From Ochrobactrum quorumnocens (GTDB lineage: Bacteria > Pseudomonadota > Alphaproteobacteria > Rhizobiales > Rhizobiaceae), in assembly GCF_002278035.1 (NCBI RefSeq), contig NZ_CP022604.1, forward strand, positions 2,366,501 to 2,430,500: DNA of 64,000 bases. The letters run 5' to 3'. Positions 18,851-27,202 of this stretch are shown here, in pieces. Under the pieces are notes generated by a model, which did no database searches, was not told the DNA's origin, and was given only the letters and a program-made list of their open reading frames with translations. Both the position numbers and the translations under genes were made by a program. Every line of letters starts with the position of its first letter. Positions within the stretch are counted from its first letter, which is position 1.

Positions 18851-19165
18851 ATGTCCATTCACAATAGCAAACAATCTTCAATGGAAGCGAAGCTTACGGC
18901 AGCTTTCGCGCCGGAACAGCTTGAAATCATAAATGAAAGCCACCTCCATGCCGGTCATCACCATGAAGATAGTGGCCATCATGAAGTTTACGATGGCACC
19001 GGCGAGACACATTTTCGTGTACGCATTGTATCGGGCAAGTTCGAAGGACTGAGTCGCATTGCCCGCCATCGTGCTATCAACGATATTCTGAAAGAAGAGC
19101 TCAACAGCGGCGTTCATGCACTGGCGCTCGAGCCTTCCGCTCCCGGCGAGCCAACCCGGCGCTGA
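18851..19165 (+). CDS. bolA: BolA-family protein
   Basis: 104 residues. Class II KH-like fold with the family pattern: LEIINESHLHAGHHH, then ETHFRVRIVSGKFEGLSRIARHRAINDIL and GVHALALEP. BolA proteins partner with monothiol glutaredoxins in Fe-S/iron homeostasis; the histidines at 31-45 include the expected ligand region. GGGGAGA lies about ten bases before the ATG. Divergent from the J-domain protein gene, an arrangement seen in other Rhizobiales. Confidence 0.93.
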   Translation: MSIHNSKQSSMEAKLTAAFAPEQLEIINESHLHAGHHHEDSGHHEVYDGTGETHFRVRIVSGKFEGLSRIARHRAINDILKEELNSGVHALALEPSAPGEPTRR

Positions 19166-19170
19166 TCTGC

Positions 19171-19677
19171 TTACGCGTGAGCTTTAAGCCATTTGCGCAG
19201 ACGACCACGCGCATTGGCGTAAGGCGAAGACGTGTTGAACTGGATCATGCGCCCAAGCGTATATTTTTCGTACCAAGCCACTCCATAAAGCTGCGCATCG
19301 CTGCGTGCCTCAATCAGTTCAACCAGCGCGTCTTTCGCGGCTTCGAAGCGCGACAGGAGTTCTGCGAATGGTAAGCTCTGGTAATCGTGGTAGAATTTGG
19401 ATGCCAGATTGCCGAGTTCGTTCCATTTGAAACCCGTTTCCGGAAAATCGACCGGCTTCCTCTCATCGCGCAACTGGCACCATTTCAGAACCAGCTCGTT
19501 CCATCCGACCAGATAGGAAACGAGATTGTGTACGCTCATCATCGTGCCTTTCGCATGCCCTTCCATGGTGTTTTCCATGGCTTGCTCTGGCGACAAGCGC
19601 GCAAGATCAATTGCCAGCCGGGCATAGTTCGTTTCGATCGCTGTAAGGAGTTCCTGCTTGTTCGCTGGAACCCCCAT
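19171..19677 (-). CDS. ClbS/DfsB-family four-helix bundle protein
   Basis: 168 residues. Pattern of the ClbS/DfsB (DUF1706) family: an N-terminal NKQELLTAIETNYARLAIDLARL helix, SVHNLVSYLVGWNELVLKW in the middle, and WYEKYTLGRMIQFNTSSPYANARGRLRKWLK at the end. ClbS hydrolyses the cyclopropane of colibactin as self-protection, and DfsB relates to DinB-like enzymes; what this chromosomal homologue acts on is unknown. Its ATG overlaps the corC stop by one base, so it is translationally coupled at the end of aroK-aroB-corC. The family call is good, the function is not. Confidence 0.8.
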   Translation of the reverse strand: MGVPANKQELLTAIETNYARLAIDLARLSPEQAMENTMEGHAKGTMMSVHNLVSYLVGWNELVLKWCQLRDERKPVDFPETGFKWNELGNLASKFYHDYQSLPFAELLSRFEAAKDALVELIEARSDAQLYGVAWYEKYTLGRMIQFNTSSPYANARGRLRKWLKAHA

Positions 19678-20990
19678 CAGTTTGAAACCTTCGCGGCGAT
19701 AACACCTGATATGGGTTTGCCGTCGGCATCGAGCGGCACAATGCGCAGACGTGTCAGGCGGTTCTTTTCCTTCTTCAGCACGGAAAAGCGCTTTCCATGG
19801 AATGTGAAGGCCTGCTTCACTTCGGGTATCGTCTGGGTTTCGTGGATCACAAGGCCGGCAATGGTGGTTGCTTCCTCATCGGGAAGGTTCCAGCCCAGCG
19901 CACGATTAAGATCACGGATCGGCAGCGAACCATCGACCAGAACCGAACCATCCGGCTGCAGTCTGACGCCTTGCATGTCGAGATCGTGTTCATCGGAAAT
20001 ATCGCCGACAATCTCTTCGAGAATGTCCTCAAGCGTCACCAGCCCCTGCACATCACCATATTCATCAACGACGATGGCAATATGCGCCTTGCGACGGAGG
20101 AATGCGTCGAGCTGATCCTGAAGTGTCGTGGTATCGGGCACAAACCATGGCTTGCGTGCCACCTTCATAATGTCGATACGCTTAAAATCATTTTCGACGT
20201 CATAAAGCGTACGCAGCAGATCCTTGGTGTGGATGATGCCGATAATATTATCGATCTCATCGCGCCAGACTGGCATCCGCGTGTGCGGGCTTGCCAGAAT
20301 TTCGCGCACCACCTGCTCTGCTGGAGCATCGGCATTGATGGTGCCCATTGAGGTGCGATGCACCATGACATCGCTGACCTCCAGCTCTTTGAGATCAAGC
20401 AAACCGCCCAGCTGGTCGCGGTCTTCCTTGATCAGCGACTTATCGCGATGCAGCACTTCAACAGCGCCACGCAATTCTTCCTGCGCCGAAAGCATCGAAC
20501 GGCCAGCTGCCAGATTAATCCCAAACAGTCGCAGGATCACCCGAACAATCCAGTTTACCAACCCCGAAACCGGACCCAGCACTGTCACCACCGCTGAAAC
20601 CGGACGTGCAACATTCAAAGAAAACCGGTCAGGACTGGAAATGGCCCATGACTTGGGCAGCACTTCGGCAAAGATGACCAGAATGACCGTCATTGCCAAT
20701 GTCGAATAGGCAACACCTGCATCGCCGAACAGGGTGAGAAAAATGCTGGCCGCGATTGAGGATGCAAGAATATTGGCAAGGTTGTTGCCGATGAGAAGCA
20801 CACCGATCAGTCGGTCCCGCTTGCCGATCAAATGCTGTACGACCGAGGCGCGCTGATCGCCATTATGCTCATAGGTGAGCATGCGGGCGCGGGAAGCCGC
20901 CGTCAGCGCCGTTTCAGCACCGGAAAAAAACGCCGAAAAAACGATGCAGAGCAGGATGATGCCGCACATAACCCATAGCTCGAAACCCAT
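19677..20990 (-). CDS. corC: CorC/HlyC-family transporter (CNNM and CBS domains)
   Basis: 437 residues. The N-terminal DUF21/CNNM membrane domain has four hydrophobic segments (ILLCIVFSAFFSGAETALTAASRARM first). A pair of CBS domains (about residues 210-335) includes VMVHRTSM and DEYGDVQGLVTLEDILEEIVG. The C-terminal CorC_HlyC domain follows. The family is linked to Mg2+/Co2+ efflux and resistance; the 'hemolysin' name is historical. It follows aroB by 19 bp. RBS AAGGA precedes the ATG. Part of the leftward aroK-aroB-corC-clbS-like operon. Confidence 0.93.
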   Translation of the reverse strand: MGFELWVMCGIILLCIVFSAFFSGAETALTAASRARMLTYEHNGDQRASVVQHLIGKRDRLIGVLLIGNNLANILASSIAASIFLTLFGDAGVAYSTLAMTVILVIFAEVLPKSWAISSPDRFSLNVARPVSAVVTVLGPVSGLVNWIVRVILRLFGINLAAGRSMLSAQEELRGAVEVLHRDKSLIKEDRDQLGGLLDLKELEVSDVMVHRTSMGTINADAPAEQVVREILASPHTRMPVWRDEIDNIIGIIHTKDLLRTLYDVENDFKRIDIMKVARKPWFVPDTTTLQDQLDAFLRRKAHIAIVVDEYGDVQGLVTLEDILEEIVGDISDEHDLDMQGVRLQPDGSVLVDGSLPIRDLNRALGWNLPDEEATTIAGLVIHETQTIPEVKQAFTFHGKRFSVLKKEKNRLTRLRIVPLDADGKPISGVIAAKVSN

Positions 20991-21009
20991 TCTCGTAATC
21001 CTTTCAGAT

Positions 21010-22131
21010 TCAGACGGAGAGGCGTTCCTTCAGGAATTCAAGCACAGCCGCAGGTGGCACATCCTTGGCTATGAAGGATTGGCCAATACCGCGCGTCAGA
21101 ATGAAGGTGAGCGCGCCGCGCGCTACTTTCTTATCCTGCGCAATGTAATCCATCAGCTTTTCAGCATCCGGCAAACCGCCCGGCACATCATTGAGCGAAA
21201 TCGGAAGACCGACGGCCTTCAGATGCGCTTCCACACGTTCCGCATCTTCAATACCACAAAGGTTCATCTTGACCGAGAAACGATGCGCCAAAGCCATGCC
21301 GATGGCAACGCCTTCACCATGCACCAGACGGCTTGAATCGTAGCCTGTCGCCGTCTCAAGCGCATGTCCGAATGTGTGACCGAGATTAAGCAGTGCGCGG
21401 TCGCCGGTTTCGCGTTCATCACGTGCCACGACTGCGGCCTTTGAGCGGCAGGATTCGGCAATCGCCTCTGTGCGTGCCGTACCGCCCGCAAAAATGTCCT
21501 GCCAGTTTTTCTCAAGCCAGGCGAAGAAATCCGGCCGGTCAATGAGGCCGTATTTTGCCACTTCCGCATAGCCTGCACGAAATTCGCGCGGGCTCAGCGT
21601 ATCGAGCACTTCGGTATCGGCCAGAACCAGCTGCGGCTGATAGAAAACACCAACAAGGTTCTTGCCATATTGCGTGTTGATGCCTGTCTTGCCGCCAACC
21701 GACGAATCCACTTGTGCTAGAAGCGAGGTTGGCATCTGCACGAAATTCATGCCTCGACGCACAATGCCTGCGACAAAGCCGGAAAGATCGCCAACGACCC
21801 CACCGCCAAAAGCCACGACTGCGTCGCCACGCTCAAGCCTTGCAGCAAGTACGGCATTTGTTACGGTTTCGAGTGTCGAGAAAGATTTCGATTTTTCACC
21901 GGGTGTCACGATAACGGGCGTGGATTGAATGCCAGCGCGCGCAAAACTGTCGGTCAGTGCTTCAAGATGTGCCTTTGCAACATTCCCGTCGGTGACAATT
22001 GCCACACGAATGCCTGGAAGTCGCTTTGCAACTTCTTCGCCTGCACGGGCAATAAGACCTTTGCCGATCAGGATCTCATAGGATCGGTCGCCCAGCGAGA
22101 CGGGAACCGTAACAGTATCGGCAGCAGTCAT
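21010..22131 (-). CDS. aroB: 3-dehydroquinate synthase
   Basis: 373 residues. Second step of the shikimate pathway: DAHP to 3-dehydroquinate, NAD+ and Zn2+/Co2+ dependent. Visible signatures: [37 protein letters not shown] (NAD-binding glycines), [43 protein letters not shown] and [11 protein letters not shown] (metal-binding His). The ATG at 22131 is supported by TTGGAGTGG upstream; the longer TTG at 22143 is rejected. It begins 24 bp after the aroK stop, one operon as in many proteobacteria. Confidence 0.97.
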   Translation of the reverse strand: MTAADTVTVPVSLGDRSYEILIGKGLIARAGEEVAKRLPGIRVAIVTDGNVAKAHLEALTDSFARAGIQSTPVIVTPGEKSKSFSTLETVTNAVLAARLERGDAVVAFGGGVVGDLSGFVAGIVRRGMNFVQMPTSLLAQVDSSVGGKTGINTQYGKNLVGVFYQPQLVLADTEVLDTLSPREFRAGYAEVAKYGLIDRPDFFAWLEKNWQDIFAGGTARTEAIAESCRSKAAVVARDERETGDRALLNLGHTFGHALETATGYDSSRLVHGEGVAIGMALAHRFSVKMNLCGIEDAERVEAHLKAVGLPISLNDVPGGLPDAEKLMDYIAQDKKVARGALTFILTRGIGQSFIAKDVPPAAVLEFLKERLSV

Positions 22132-22155
22132 AATCCACTCCAAAGCAGTCTAAAC

Positions 22156-22761
22156 TTACTTCTTATCCAGATGCTCGGCCAGATACTCGGCCAGAACGTC
22201 AATCAGTTCTCCGGCGATCACTTCTTTCTTGTCATCACGCGTCATCACATGCAGATCGGCGAGCGCGTAAACCGGATAGCGCTCATTCATCAGCCGCCGC
22301 ATCACACCGCGCGGATCATCATTCCTGAGAAGCGGACGGTTTTGGCGGCGAGACACGCGGTCCATCAGCACATCCAGTTCCGCATTCAACCAGACAGAAA
22401 CACCATTTGCGGCAATTGCCTCACGAGTTTCAGCATTCATGTAAGCGCCGCCACCGGTTGCGAGCACCATCGGACCATCCTCAAGAAGCCGCAGGATAAC
22501 CCTGCGCTCCAGATCACGAAACTCAGCTTCGCCATAAGCTTCAAACAGTTCCGGTACCGTCATGCGGGCGGCAGATTCAATCTCGTTATCGGCATCGCGG
22601 AAAGGCAGGCCGAGCATTGTTGCGACCTTGCGACCGACTGTCGACTTGCCTGCGCCCATCAGCCCAACAAGAACAACCACTTTCGCACCAAGAAGCTGAC
22701 GGACAGTGTCCGCCTTCTCGTTAAGATTTGTCTGTTTTGTTGTACTGCTCATAAACCTCAT
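22156..22761 (-). CDS. aroK: Shikimate kinase
   Basis: 201 residues. Phosphorylates shikimate at the 3-hydroxyl. Walker [10 protein letters not shown] (residues 33-41), shikimate-binding [16 protein letters not shown] and the lid-region arginine in SRRQNRPLL. The ATG at 22761 is chosen since GGAGG (22772-22768) lies six bases upstream; an in-frame ATG at 22752 ([10 protein letters not shown]) matches the relatives' N-terminus and is a real alternative. First gene of aroK-aroB-corC-clbS-like; divergent from the small membrane-protein gene at 22898. Confidence 0.95.
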   Translation of the reverse strand: MRFMSSTTKQTNLNEKADTVRQLLGAKVVVLVGLMGAGKSTVGRKVATMLGLPFRDADNEIESAARMTVPELFEAYGEAEFRDLERRVILRLLEDGPMVLATGGGAYMNAETREAIAANGVSVWLNAELDVLMDRVSRRQNRPLLRNDDPRGVMRRLMNERYPVYALADLHVMTRDDKKEVIAGELIDVLAEYLAEHLDKK

Positions 22762-22897
22762 CCATTTCCTCCGGTTCCACATGAAAAACCGCGCGGCGTC
22801 AATCGCTTTCATCGCCTGAACGGCACCAAATAGGGCTTTTTATGCACGCGCTTTGGCTGTCCTTGCTTTCGTCTCAATAGCACAGCATAAACGCACC

Positions 22898-23143
22898 ATG
22901 CCCACGCTGACGCGCATTCTTGTCCTGCTTGCTGTGATCGCTGCCATTGTCTACGGCGCAATGTTCTCGCTCGCCAATTTCGTGAAGCCCGTCACGCATG
23001 AGATCACCGTCGAAATCCCGGCGTCAAAACTGAAGCAAACAGTCGTTGCCCCACCTCCGGCGTCGGCACCGGCAACGATGCCGTCAGAAACCGTCACAGA
23101 CGGCCAGACCGATGGGCCCGACGCGGCGGACAAGCAGGAGTAG
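22898..23143 (+). CDS. Small membrane-anchored protein
   Basis: 81 residues from the ATG at 22898. One N-terminal hydrophobic helix ([22 protein letters not shown]), then a short periplasmic or cytosolic segment with [14 protein letters not shown] and a Pro/Ala-rich low-complexity tail ending DAADKQE. It is next to xerD (two-base gap), so likely cotranscribed. A longer frame from a TTG at 22853 is unlikely. This position before xerD is often occupied by a similar 'histidine kinase'-misannotated small protein in Rhizobiales. Function unknown. Confidence 0.7.
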   Translation: MPTLTRILVLLAVIAAIVYGAMFSLANFVKPVTHEITVEIPASKLKQTVVAPPPASAPATMPSETVTDGQTDGPDAADKQE

Positions 23144-23145
23144 AC

Positions 23146-24069
23146 ATGCGGGCATCTTTGGCGATTGAGAATTTTCTCGAAATGATGAGCGCCGAACGCG
23201 GGGCCGCGCACAACACGCTTGAATCCTATCGCCGCGATCTGGAATCTGCAGCCGACGTCATGACCGCACGCGGCATCAATATGACTGAGGCGAAAACCGA
23301 CGATATACGCCATGTGCTTGATGGCATGGCCAATGAAGGCTTTGCTGCGACATCGCAGGCGCGCCGCCTTTCAACAATCAGACAATTCTTTCGCTTTCTC
23401 TATTCAGAAGGCTACAGGCAGGACGATCCGACCGGCGTTATCGATGCACCCAAAAAACAGAAGCCGCTGCCGAAAATCATGAGCGTTGAAAATGTCGGTC
23501 GCCTCCTTGATCGCGCCGACCTTGAGGCAAAAGAGGCGCTTGAGCCAGCAGACCGTATCAAAGCGCTTCGCCTTCACGCGCTGCTTGAAACGCTTTACGC
23601 CACAGGATTACGTGTTTCGGAGCTTGTTGGCCTGCCCGTCAGTGTCGCCCGCACCGACCATCGCTTTCTGATTGTGCGCGGCAAAGGGTCCAAGGATCGC
23701 ATGGTGCCCCTGTCGCAAAAAGCGCGCGAAGCTTTGCAGGTCTTTCTTTCATTGCGCGATTCCCTGCCGGGCTACGACGATAACCCGTGGCTGTTTCCGG
23801 CTTTCTCTGAAAGCGGCCATCTGGCGCGACAGGTTTTCGGTCGTGAACTCAAAAGTCTTGCTGCCCGCGCCGGGCTTTCGAGCGCATCCATCTCGCCGCA
23901 TGTGCTGCGTCACGCCTTTGCCAGCCACCTTTTACAGAATGGCGCAGACCTCAGGACAGTGCAGCAATTACTTGGTCATGCGGACATTTCAACGACCCAG
24001 ATCTACACACATGTTCTGGAAGAAAGACTGCATAAGCTGGTAAGTGAACATCATCCGCTTGCCGATTAA
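23146..24069 (+). CDS. xerD: Site-specific tyrosine recombinase XerD
   Basis: 307 residues. Tyrosine recombinase that with XerC resolves chromosome dimers at dif. N-terminal SAM-like core-binding domain ([25 protein letters not shown]), then the catalytic domain: first Arg in [13 protein letters not shown] (about residue 156), Lys in [31 protein letters not shown] (His-x-x-Arg), [15 protein letters not shown] with nucleophile Tyr287. GGAG sits six bases before the ATG. XerD rather than XerC is favoured by the position between aroK and accA and by the [23 protein letters not shown] ending; a chromosomal core gene, not a phage integrase. Confidence 0.93.
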   Translation: MRASLAIENFLEMMSAERGAAHNTLESYRRDLESAADVMTARGINMTEAKTDDIRHVLDGMANEGFAATSQARRLSTIRQFFRFLYSEGYRQDDPTGVIDAPKKQKPLPKIMSVENVGRLLDRADLEAKEALEPADRIKALRLHALLETLYATGLRVSELVGLPVSVARTDHRFLIVRGKGSKDRMVPLSQKAREALQVFLSLRDSLPGYDDNPWLFPAFSESGHLARQVFGRELKSLAARAGLSSASISPHVLRHAFASHLLQNGADLRTVQQLLGHADISTTQIYTHVLEERLHKLVSEHHPLAD

Positions 24070-24204
24070 GCGCGCGGCGGGTAAGAGAATTTCAGAAAAA
24101 TTTGCAAGATGCGCGCGAAGTAAATATGTAAGGCGTCGTAAAACAGCCTCTATTGGGCTTGTTCTATGGCCAACATCTCTGGAAACGCACAATAGTCAGG
24201 CCCG

Positions 24205-25158
24205 ATGTATAACTATCTCGATTTTGAAAAACCCGTCGCAGACCTCGAAGGCCAGATCCTAGAGCTGAAAAAGCTCGCACAGGAACAGGGCAGCGTCGAG
24301 ATGAGTGACGAGATCAGCCGTCTCGAGAAACGATCGGCCGATGCGCTCAAAGATATCTATCGCAAGCTGACGCCATGGCAGAAGGCACAGATCGCCCGCC
24401 ATCCGGATCGTCCGCATTGCCTTGAATATATCAACCGGCTGTTCACTGAGTTCACGCCGCTTGCCGGCGACCGCCAGTTTGCTAACGACGAAGCCATTCA
24501 GGGCGGCTTTGCCCGCTTCAATGGTCAGCCTGTTGCCATTCTCGGTCAGGAAAAAGGCTCGGACACCAAGACGCGCCTCAAGCACAATTTCGGCTCGGCC
24601 CGTCCTGAAGGCTACCGCAAAGCCGTCCGCATCATGGAAATGGCTGACCGTTTCCAGCTGCCGTTGATTACTTTCGTTGATACAGCAGGCGCTTATCCAG
24701 GCGTAAGTGCAGAAGAACGCGGCCAGGCAGAAGCCATTGCGCGCTCCACCGCAGAATGCCTCAAGCTGCGCGTGCCTGTCATCTCCATCATCATCGGTGA
24801 AGGTGGTTCAGGCGGCGCGATCGCGATTGCTGTCGCAAACCGCGTCTACATGCTCGAACATTCGATCTATTCGGTGATTTCGCCAGAAGGTGCAGCTTCG
24901 ATCCTGTGGCACGATTCCACTCGTGCGAAGGACGCCGCCTCCAACATGCGCATCACTGCGCAGGATCTGTTCGATCTCAAAGTCATCGATGGCATCATCC
25001 CGGAACCGCTCGGCGGCGCACATCGCGGCAAGGAATCCACGATTGAAGCTGCAGGCGACATTATTACCGCCTCACTGCGTTCGATGAAGGATGTTGATGG
25101 CGAGACGCTGAAGCAGGAACGCCGCCAGAAGTTCCTCGATATCGGTCGTAACCTTTAA
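24205..25158 (+). CDS. accA: Acetyl-CoA carboxylase carboxyltransferase, alpha subunit
   Basis: 317 residues. With AccD transfers carboxyl from biotinyl-AccB to acetyl-CoA, giving malonyl-CoA for fatty-acid synthesis. Start MYNYLDFEKPVADLEGQILEL is the family N-terminus. Carboxyltransferase core: IGQEKGSDTK-like region (ILGQEKGSDTKTRLKHNFG), TFVDTAGAYPGVSAEERGQAEAIA, IGEGGSGGAIAIAVANRVYMLEHSIYSVISPEGAASILW. It is 135 bp from xerD, probably with its own promoter. The following 581 bp are non-coding and repeat-rich. Confidence 0.97.
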   Translation: MYNYLDFEKPVADLEGQILELKKLAQEQGSVEMSDEISRLEKRSADALKDIYRKLTPWQKAQIARHPDRPHCLEYINRLFTEFTPLAGDRQFANDEAIQGGFARFNGQPVAILGQEKGSDTKTRLKHNFGSARPEGYRKAVRIMEMADRFQLPLITFVDTAGAYPGVSAEERGQAEAIARSTAECLKLRVPVISIIIGEGGSGGAIAIAVANRVYMLEHSIYSVISPEGAASILWHDSTRAKDAASNMRITAQDLFDLKVIDGIIPEPLGGAHRGKESTIEAAGDIITASLRSMKDVDGETLKQERRQKFLDIGRNL

Positions 25159-25257
25159 TTTACTATAAAACTGGTTTTTGGCTCCGGCGCGCCACTACAG
25201 CATAATTCCTTAGACTTGCATCAGTTTAAGGTAAAATTAAGCTGTAAATATAAAGCG

Positions 25258-25300
25258 TTAGAGCGACCTTTGTGCGCCCAAGAAGGCGCACGGCGCTCTA
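25258..25300. repeat. Hairpin repeat in the accA downstream region
   Basis: 'tagagcg...gtgcgcc...ggcgcac...cgctcta' forms a long stem with a small loop (GTGCGCC pairing with GGCGCAC). Outer arms TAGAGCG/CGCTCTA share sequence with the other palindromic repeats in the window. Adjacent to the larger inverted repeat beginning at 25297. Confidence 0.7.
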
Positions 25301-25372
25301 GTGGAGTGAATTTGACGTTTGAATCCCGACTGACATAAATGCTGTTTCAAACGTCAAATTCACTCCACTAGA
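25297..25372. repeat. Perfect 27-bp inverted repeat with 22-nt loop
   Basis: Arms 25297-25323 and 25346-25372 are exact reverse complements, starting TCTAGTGGAGTGAATTTGACG. Ends are CTAG-type and internal sequence is non-coding, so it looks like a small MITE or a strong cruciform/hairpin. A related sequence, CTAGTGGnnTGAnTTnGACRTTTG, recurs at 25399-25460 and near 56092-56117. Confidence 0.85.
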
Positions 25373-25398
25373 AACTTAAGCATTTGAGTGATCTTGAT

Positions 25399-25462
25399 AA
25401 TTCCGACATTTGCTCAGCGTCCGTATCACTGGCAAGCAAATGTCAGAATTAGACCACTATGT
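25399..25462. repeat. Second inverted repeat of the same family
   Basis: AATTCCGACATTTGCT (25399-25414) and AGCAAATGTCAGAATT (25435-25450) pair at 15 of 16 positions around a 20-nt loop, then 'agaccacta'. The right arm is nearly the same as 'aagcaaatgtcggaatcacaccacta' near 56092-56117. From 25463 to 25661 I see nothing recognisable. Confidence 0.7.
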
Positions 25463-25661
25463 GCGCCGGATTTGCATCATGCCGTCATTTCCGCCATATT
25501 GCGGACACGGTGTTTTTTAGGTAATTGAGCAACGGTTTATCAACGATACTGAAAGGTTTAGTTGTTAATATCCGGGCACCGAAAAGTCAGGTTTGCTCAA
25601 ATGCGTCAGAAGACGCGGCTTCGGGCAGGCTCTGATTAAAGCTGAGTACTCGTTGCTCTAC

Positions 25662-25723
25662 CTATTTGTTTTTACGCATTATCCGATGCAAAATCGCTTC
25701 GCACTTTTGCTGGAAATGCTCTG
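25662..25723. repeat. Short palindromic extragenic repeat
   Basis: 'ttatttttacgcattatccg' type sequence followed by 'caaaatcgcttcgcacttttgc' and 'tggaaatgctctga'. Same family as 10339-10400. It ends 16 bp before the L,D-transpeptidase start, so any promoter for that gene must lie upstream of or inside the repeat. Confidence 0.6.
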
Positions 25724-25739
25724 ACAGGCTCGATGCGAT

Positions 25740-26963
25740 ATGAAGATCAGAACCGCACTTCTTGGAACACTCTTGGCATCCGCTCTGCTTGCGGGCTGTC
25801 AAGGCTCGTCCGTTTCCGATCTCAGCTTACGCGCTGAAAAACCTCTTTCCGAAAAAATCGTCGCCAAGATGAAAACGAAGGGCATGACGCGCACTTCGCC
25901 GGTGATGGTTCGTATTTTCAAGGAAGAAGGCGTCCTCGAAGTCTGGAAGCAGAAGAACAACGGCAAATACGACCAGATTGCTTCTTATGAAATCTGCAAA
26001 TGGTCTGGCAAGCTTGGGCCGAAATTCGTAGAGGGTGATCGTCAGGCACCAGAGGGCTTCTATAATGTTCGTCCCGCCCAGATGAACCCGAATTCGCAAT
26101 ATCATCTTGCTTTCAACATGGGCTTCCCGAATGCCTATGACCGTGCCCATAACCGCACCGGCCAGAATTTGATGGTGCATGGCGCCTGCTCGTCATCGGG
26201 TTGTTATTCGATGACTGATGACAGCGTCAGCGAGATTTATGCGTTTGGTCGCGATGCCTTCAAGGGCGGTCAGCGTGATTTCCAGATTCAGGCCTTTCCG
26301 TTCCGTATGACCGCAGCCAACATGGCGCGTTACAAGAGCGATCCGAATTACGGCTTCTGGAAGATGCTCAAGCAGGGCTACGACGCCTTTGAAACCACCA
26401 AGGTGCCGCCGAAGGTGGACGTCTGCGAGAAGCGTTACGTCTTCAACGTGCCTACACCTGACGGTCAGCCGCTATCGGCAACAGATGCCTGCCCGCCTTC
26501 GGCCGGCTCGGAATCCATGGCCTACACGTCGTCTTATGAAAAGACATTCCAGTCCGCTTTCAGTGCGGCACAGAAGAAGCCAGCACCCTCCATTCAGGGC
26601 ATTACTGAAGCAAAGCTCGTTTCCGCCTGGAGTGCGGCGCGTGCACGCGGTGAAAAGGTAACACGCGAACCGCCATCGCTTTCGCCAGCATCCGCTGAAA
26701 CGCCAAATGCACCGGATATCCAGCCTGCGGCAACGCCTATCTCGGTACAGCCAGCGACTGCTATTGCGGCAACGCCAGCAGTCGCTGCTCCAGCAGCACC
26801 CGCTGCCACTGCTCAGGCCGCAGCCGTTCCTGTTCCGCAGGAAAACCCTGCAGCTGTTTCGCCGATGACCACTGCAAGCACAGTGGCAGATACTGTTGTG
26901 GATAATGTCGCGGCACCTGCGCCTGAAAAGAAAAAGGCGTGGTGGAAACTGGGCGGTAATTAA
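25740..26963 (+). CDS. YafK-type L,D-transpeptidase-family lipoprotein
   Basis: 407 residues. Lipoprotein signal MKIRTALLGTLLASALLAGC with Cys20. The YkuD-like catalytic domain follows: QAPEGFY near residue 105, YHLAFNMGFPNAYDRAHNRTG and the active-site motif HGACSSSGCYSM (His147; probable nucleophile Cys155). This matches the YafK/DpaA branch, which acts on meso-DAP links between peptidoglycan and outer-membrane proteins. In Brucella, L,D-transpeptidases attach outer-membrane proteins to peptidoglycan, so a role in envelope tethering is plausible. The C-terminal ~110 residues are Ala/Pro/Val low-complexity ending EKKKAWWKLGGN. A tusA-like gene follows after six bases. Confidence 0.87.
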   Translation: MKIRTALLGTLLASALLAGCQGSSVSDLSLRAEKPLSEKIVAKMKTKGMTRTSPVMVRIFKEEGVLEVWKQKNNGKYDQIASYEICKWSGKLGPKFVEGDRQAPEGFYNVRPAQMNPNSQYHLAFNMGFPNAYDRAHNRTGQNLMVHGACSSSGCYSMTDDSVSEIYAFGRDAFKGGQRDFQIQAFPFRMTAANMARYKSDPNYGFWKMLKQGYDAFETTKVPPKVDVCEKRYVFNVPTPDGQPLSATDACPPSAGSESMAYTSSYEKTFQSAFSAAQKKPAPSIQGITEAKLVSAWSAARARGEKVTREPPSLSPASAETPNAPDIQPAATPISVQPATAIAATPAVAAPAAPAATAQAAAVPVPQENPAAVSPMTTASTVADTVVDNVAAPAPEKKKAWWKLGGN

Positions 26964-26969
26964 TAGCAG

Positions 26970-27200
26970 ATGGTTAAAGACGTTCCCGTCTATGATCTGA
27001 GAGGGCTTAAGTGCCCTCTTCCTGTTTTAAAGACGCGCAATCGCCTTCAAGATATGCCGAGCGGCGCGCTTCTCTGGGTGGAAGCGACTGATCCGCTGTC
27101 TGGTATTGATCTTCCACATTTCTGCGCACAGGAAGGTCACGCCCTGCTTTCGCAAGAGCGTGACGAAAAACTGCATCGCTTTCTTATTCAGAAGAGATAA
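26970..27200 (+). CDS. TusA-family sulfurtransferase
   Basis: 76 residues. Contains the family core YDLRGLKCPLPVLKTRNRL with the CPxP motif (Cys15), the persulfide-carrying cysteine. TusA relays sulfur to tRNA 2-thiouridine or to other sulfur carriers; TusA-like proteins also serve diverse sulfur pathways, so the acceptor is unknown. It has 76 residues, near the family's ~80. It starts six bases after the L,D-transpeptidase stop and is likely cotranscribed, an unexpected pairing. Convergent with the CobW-like gene. Confidence 0.9.
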   Translation: MVKDVPVYDLRGLKCPLPVLKTRNRLQDMPSGALLWVEATDPLSGIDLPHFCAQEGHALLSQERDEKLHRFLIQKR

Positions 27201-27202
27201 GT

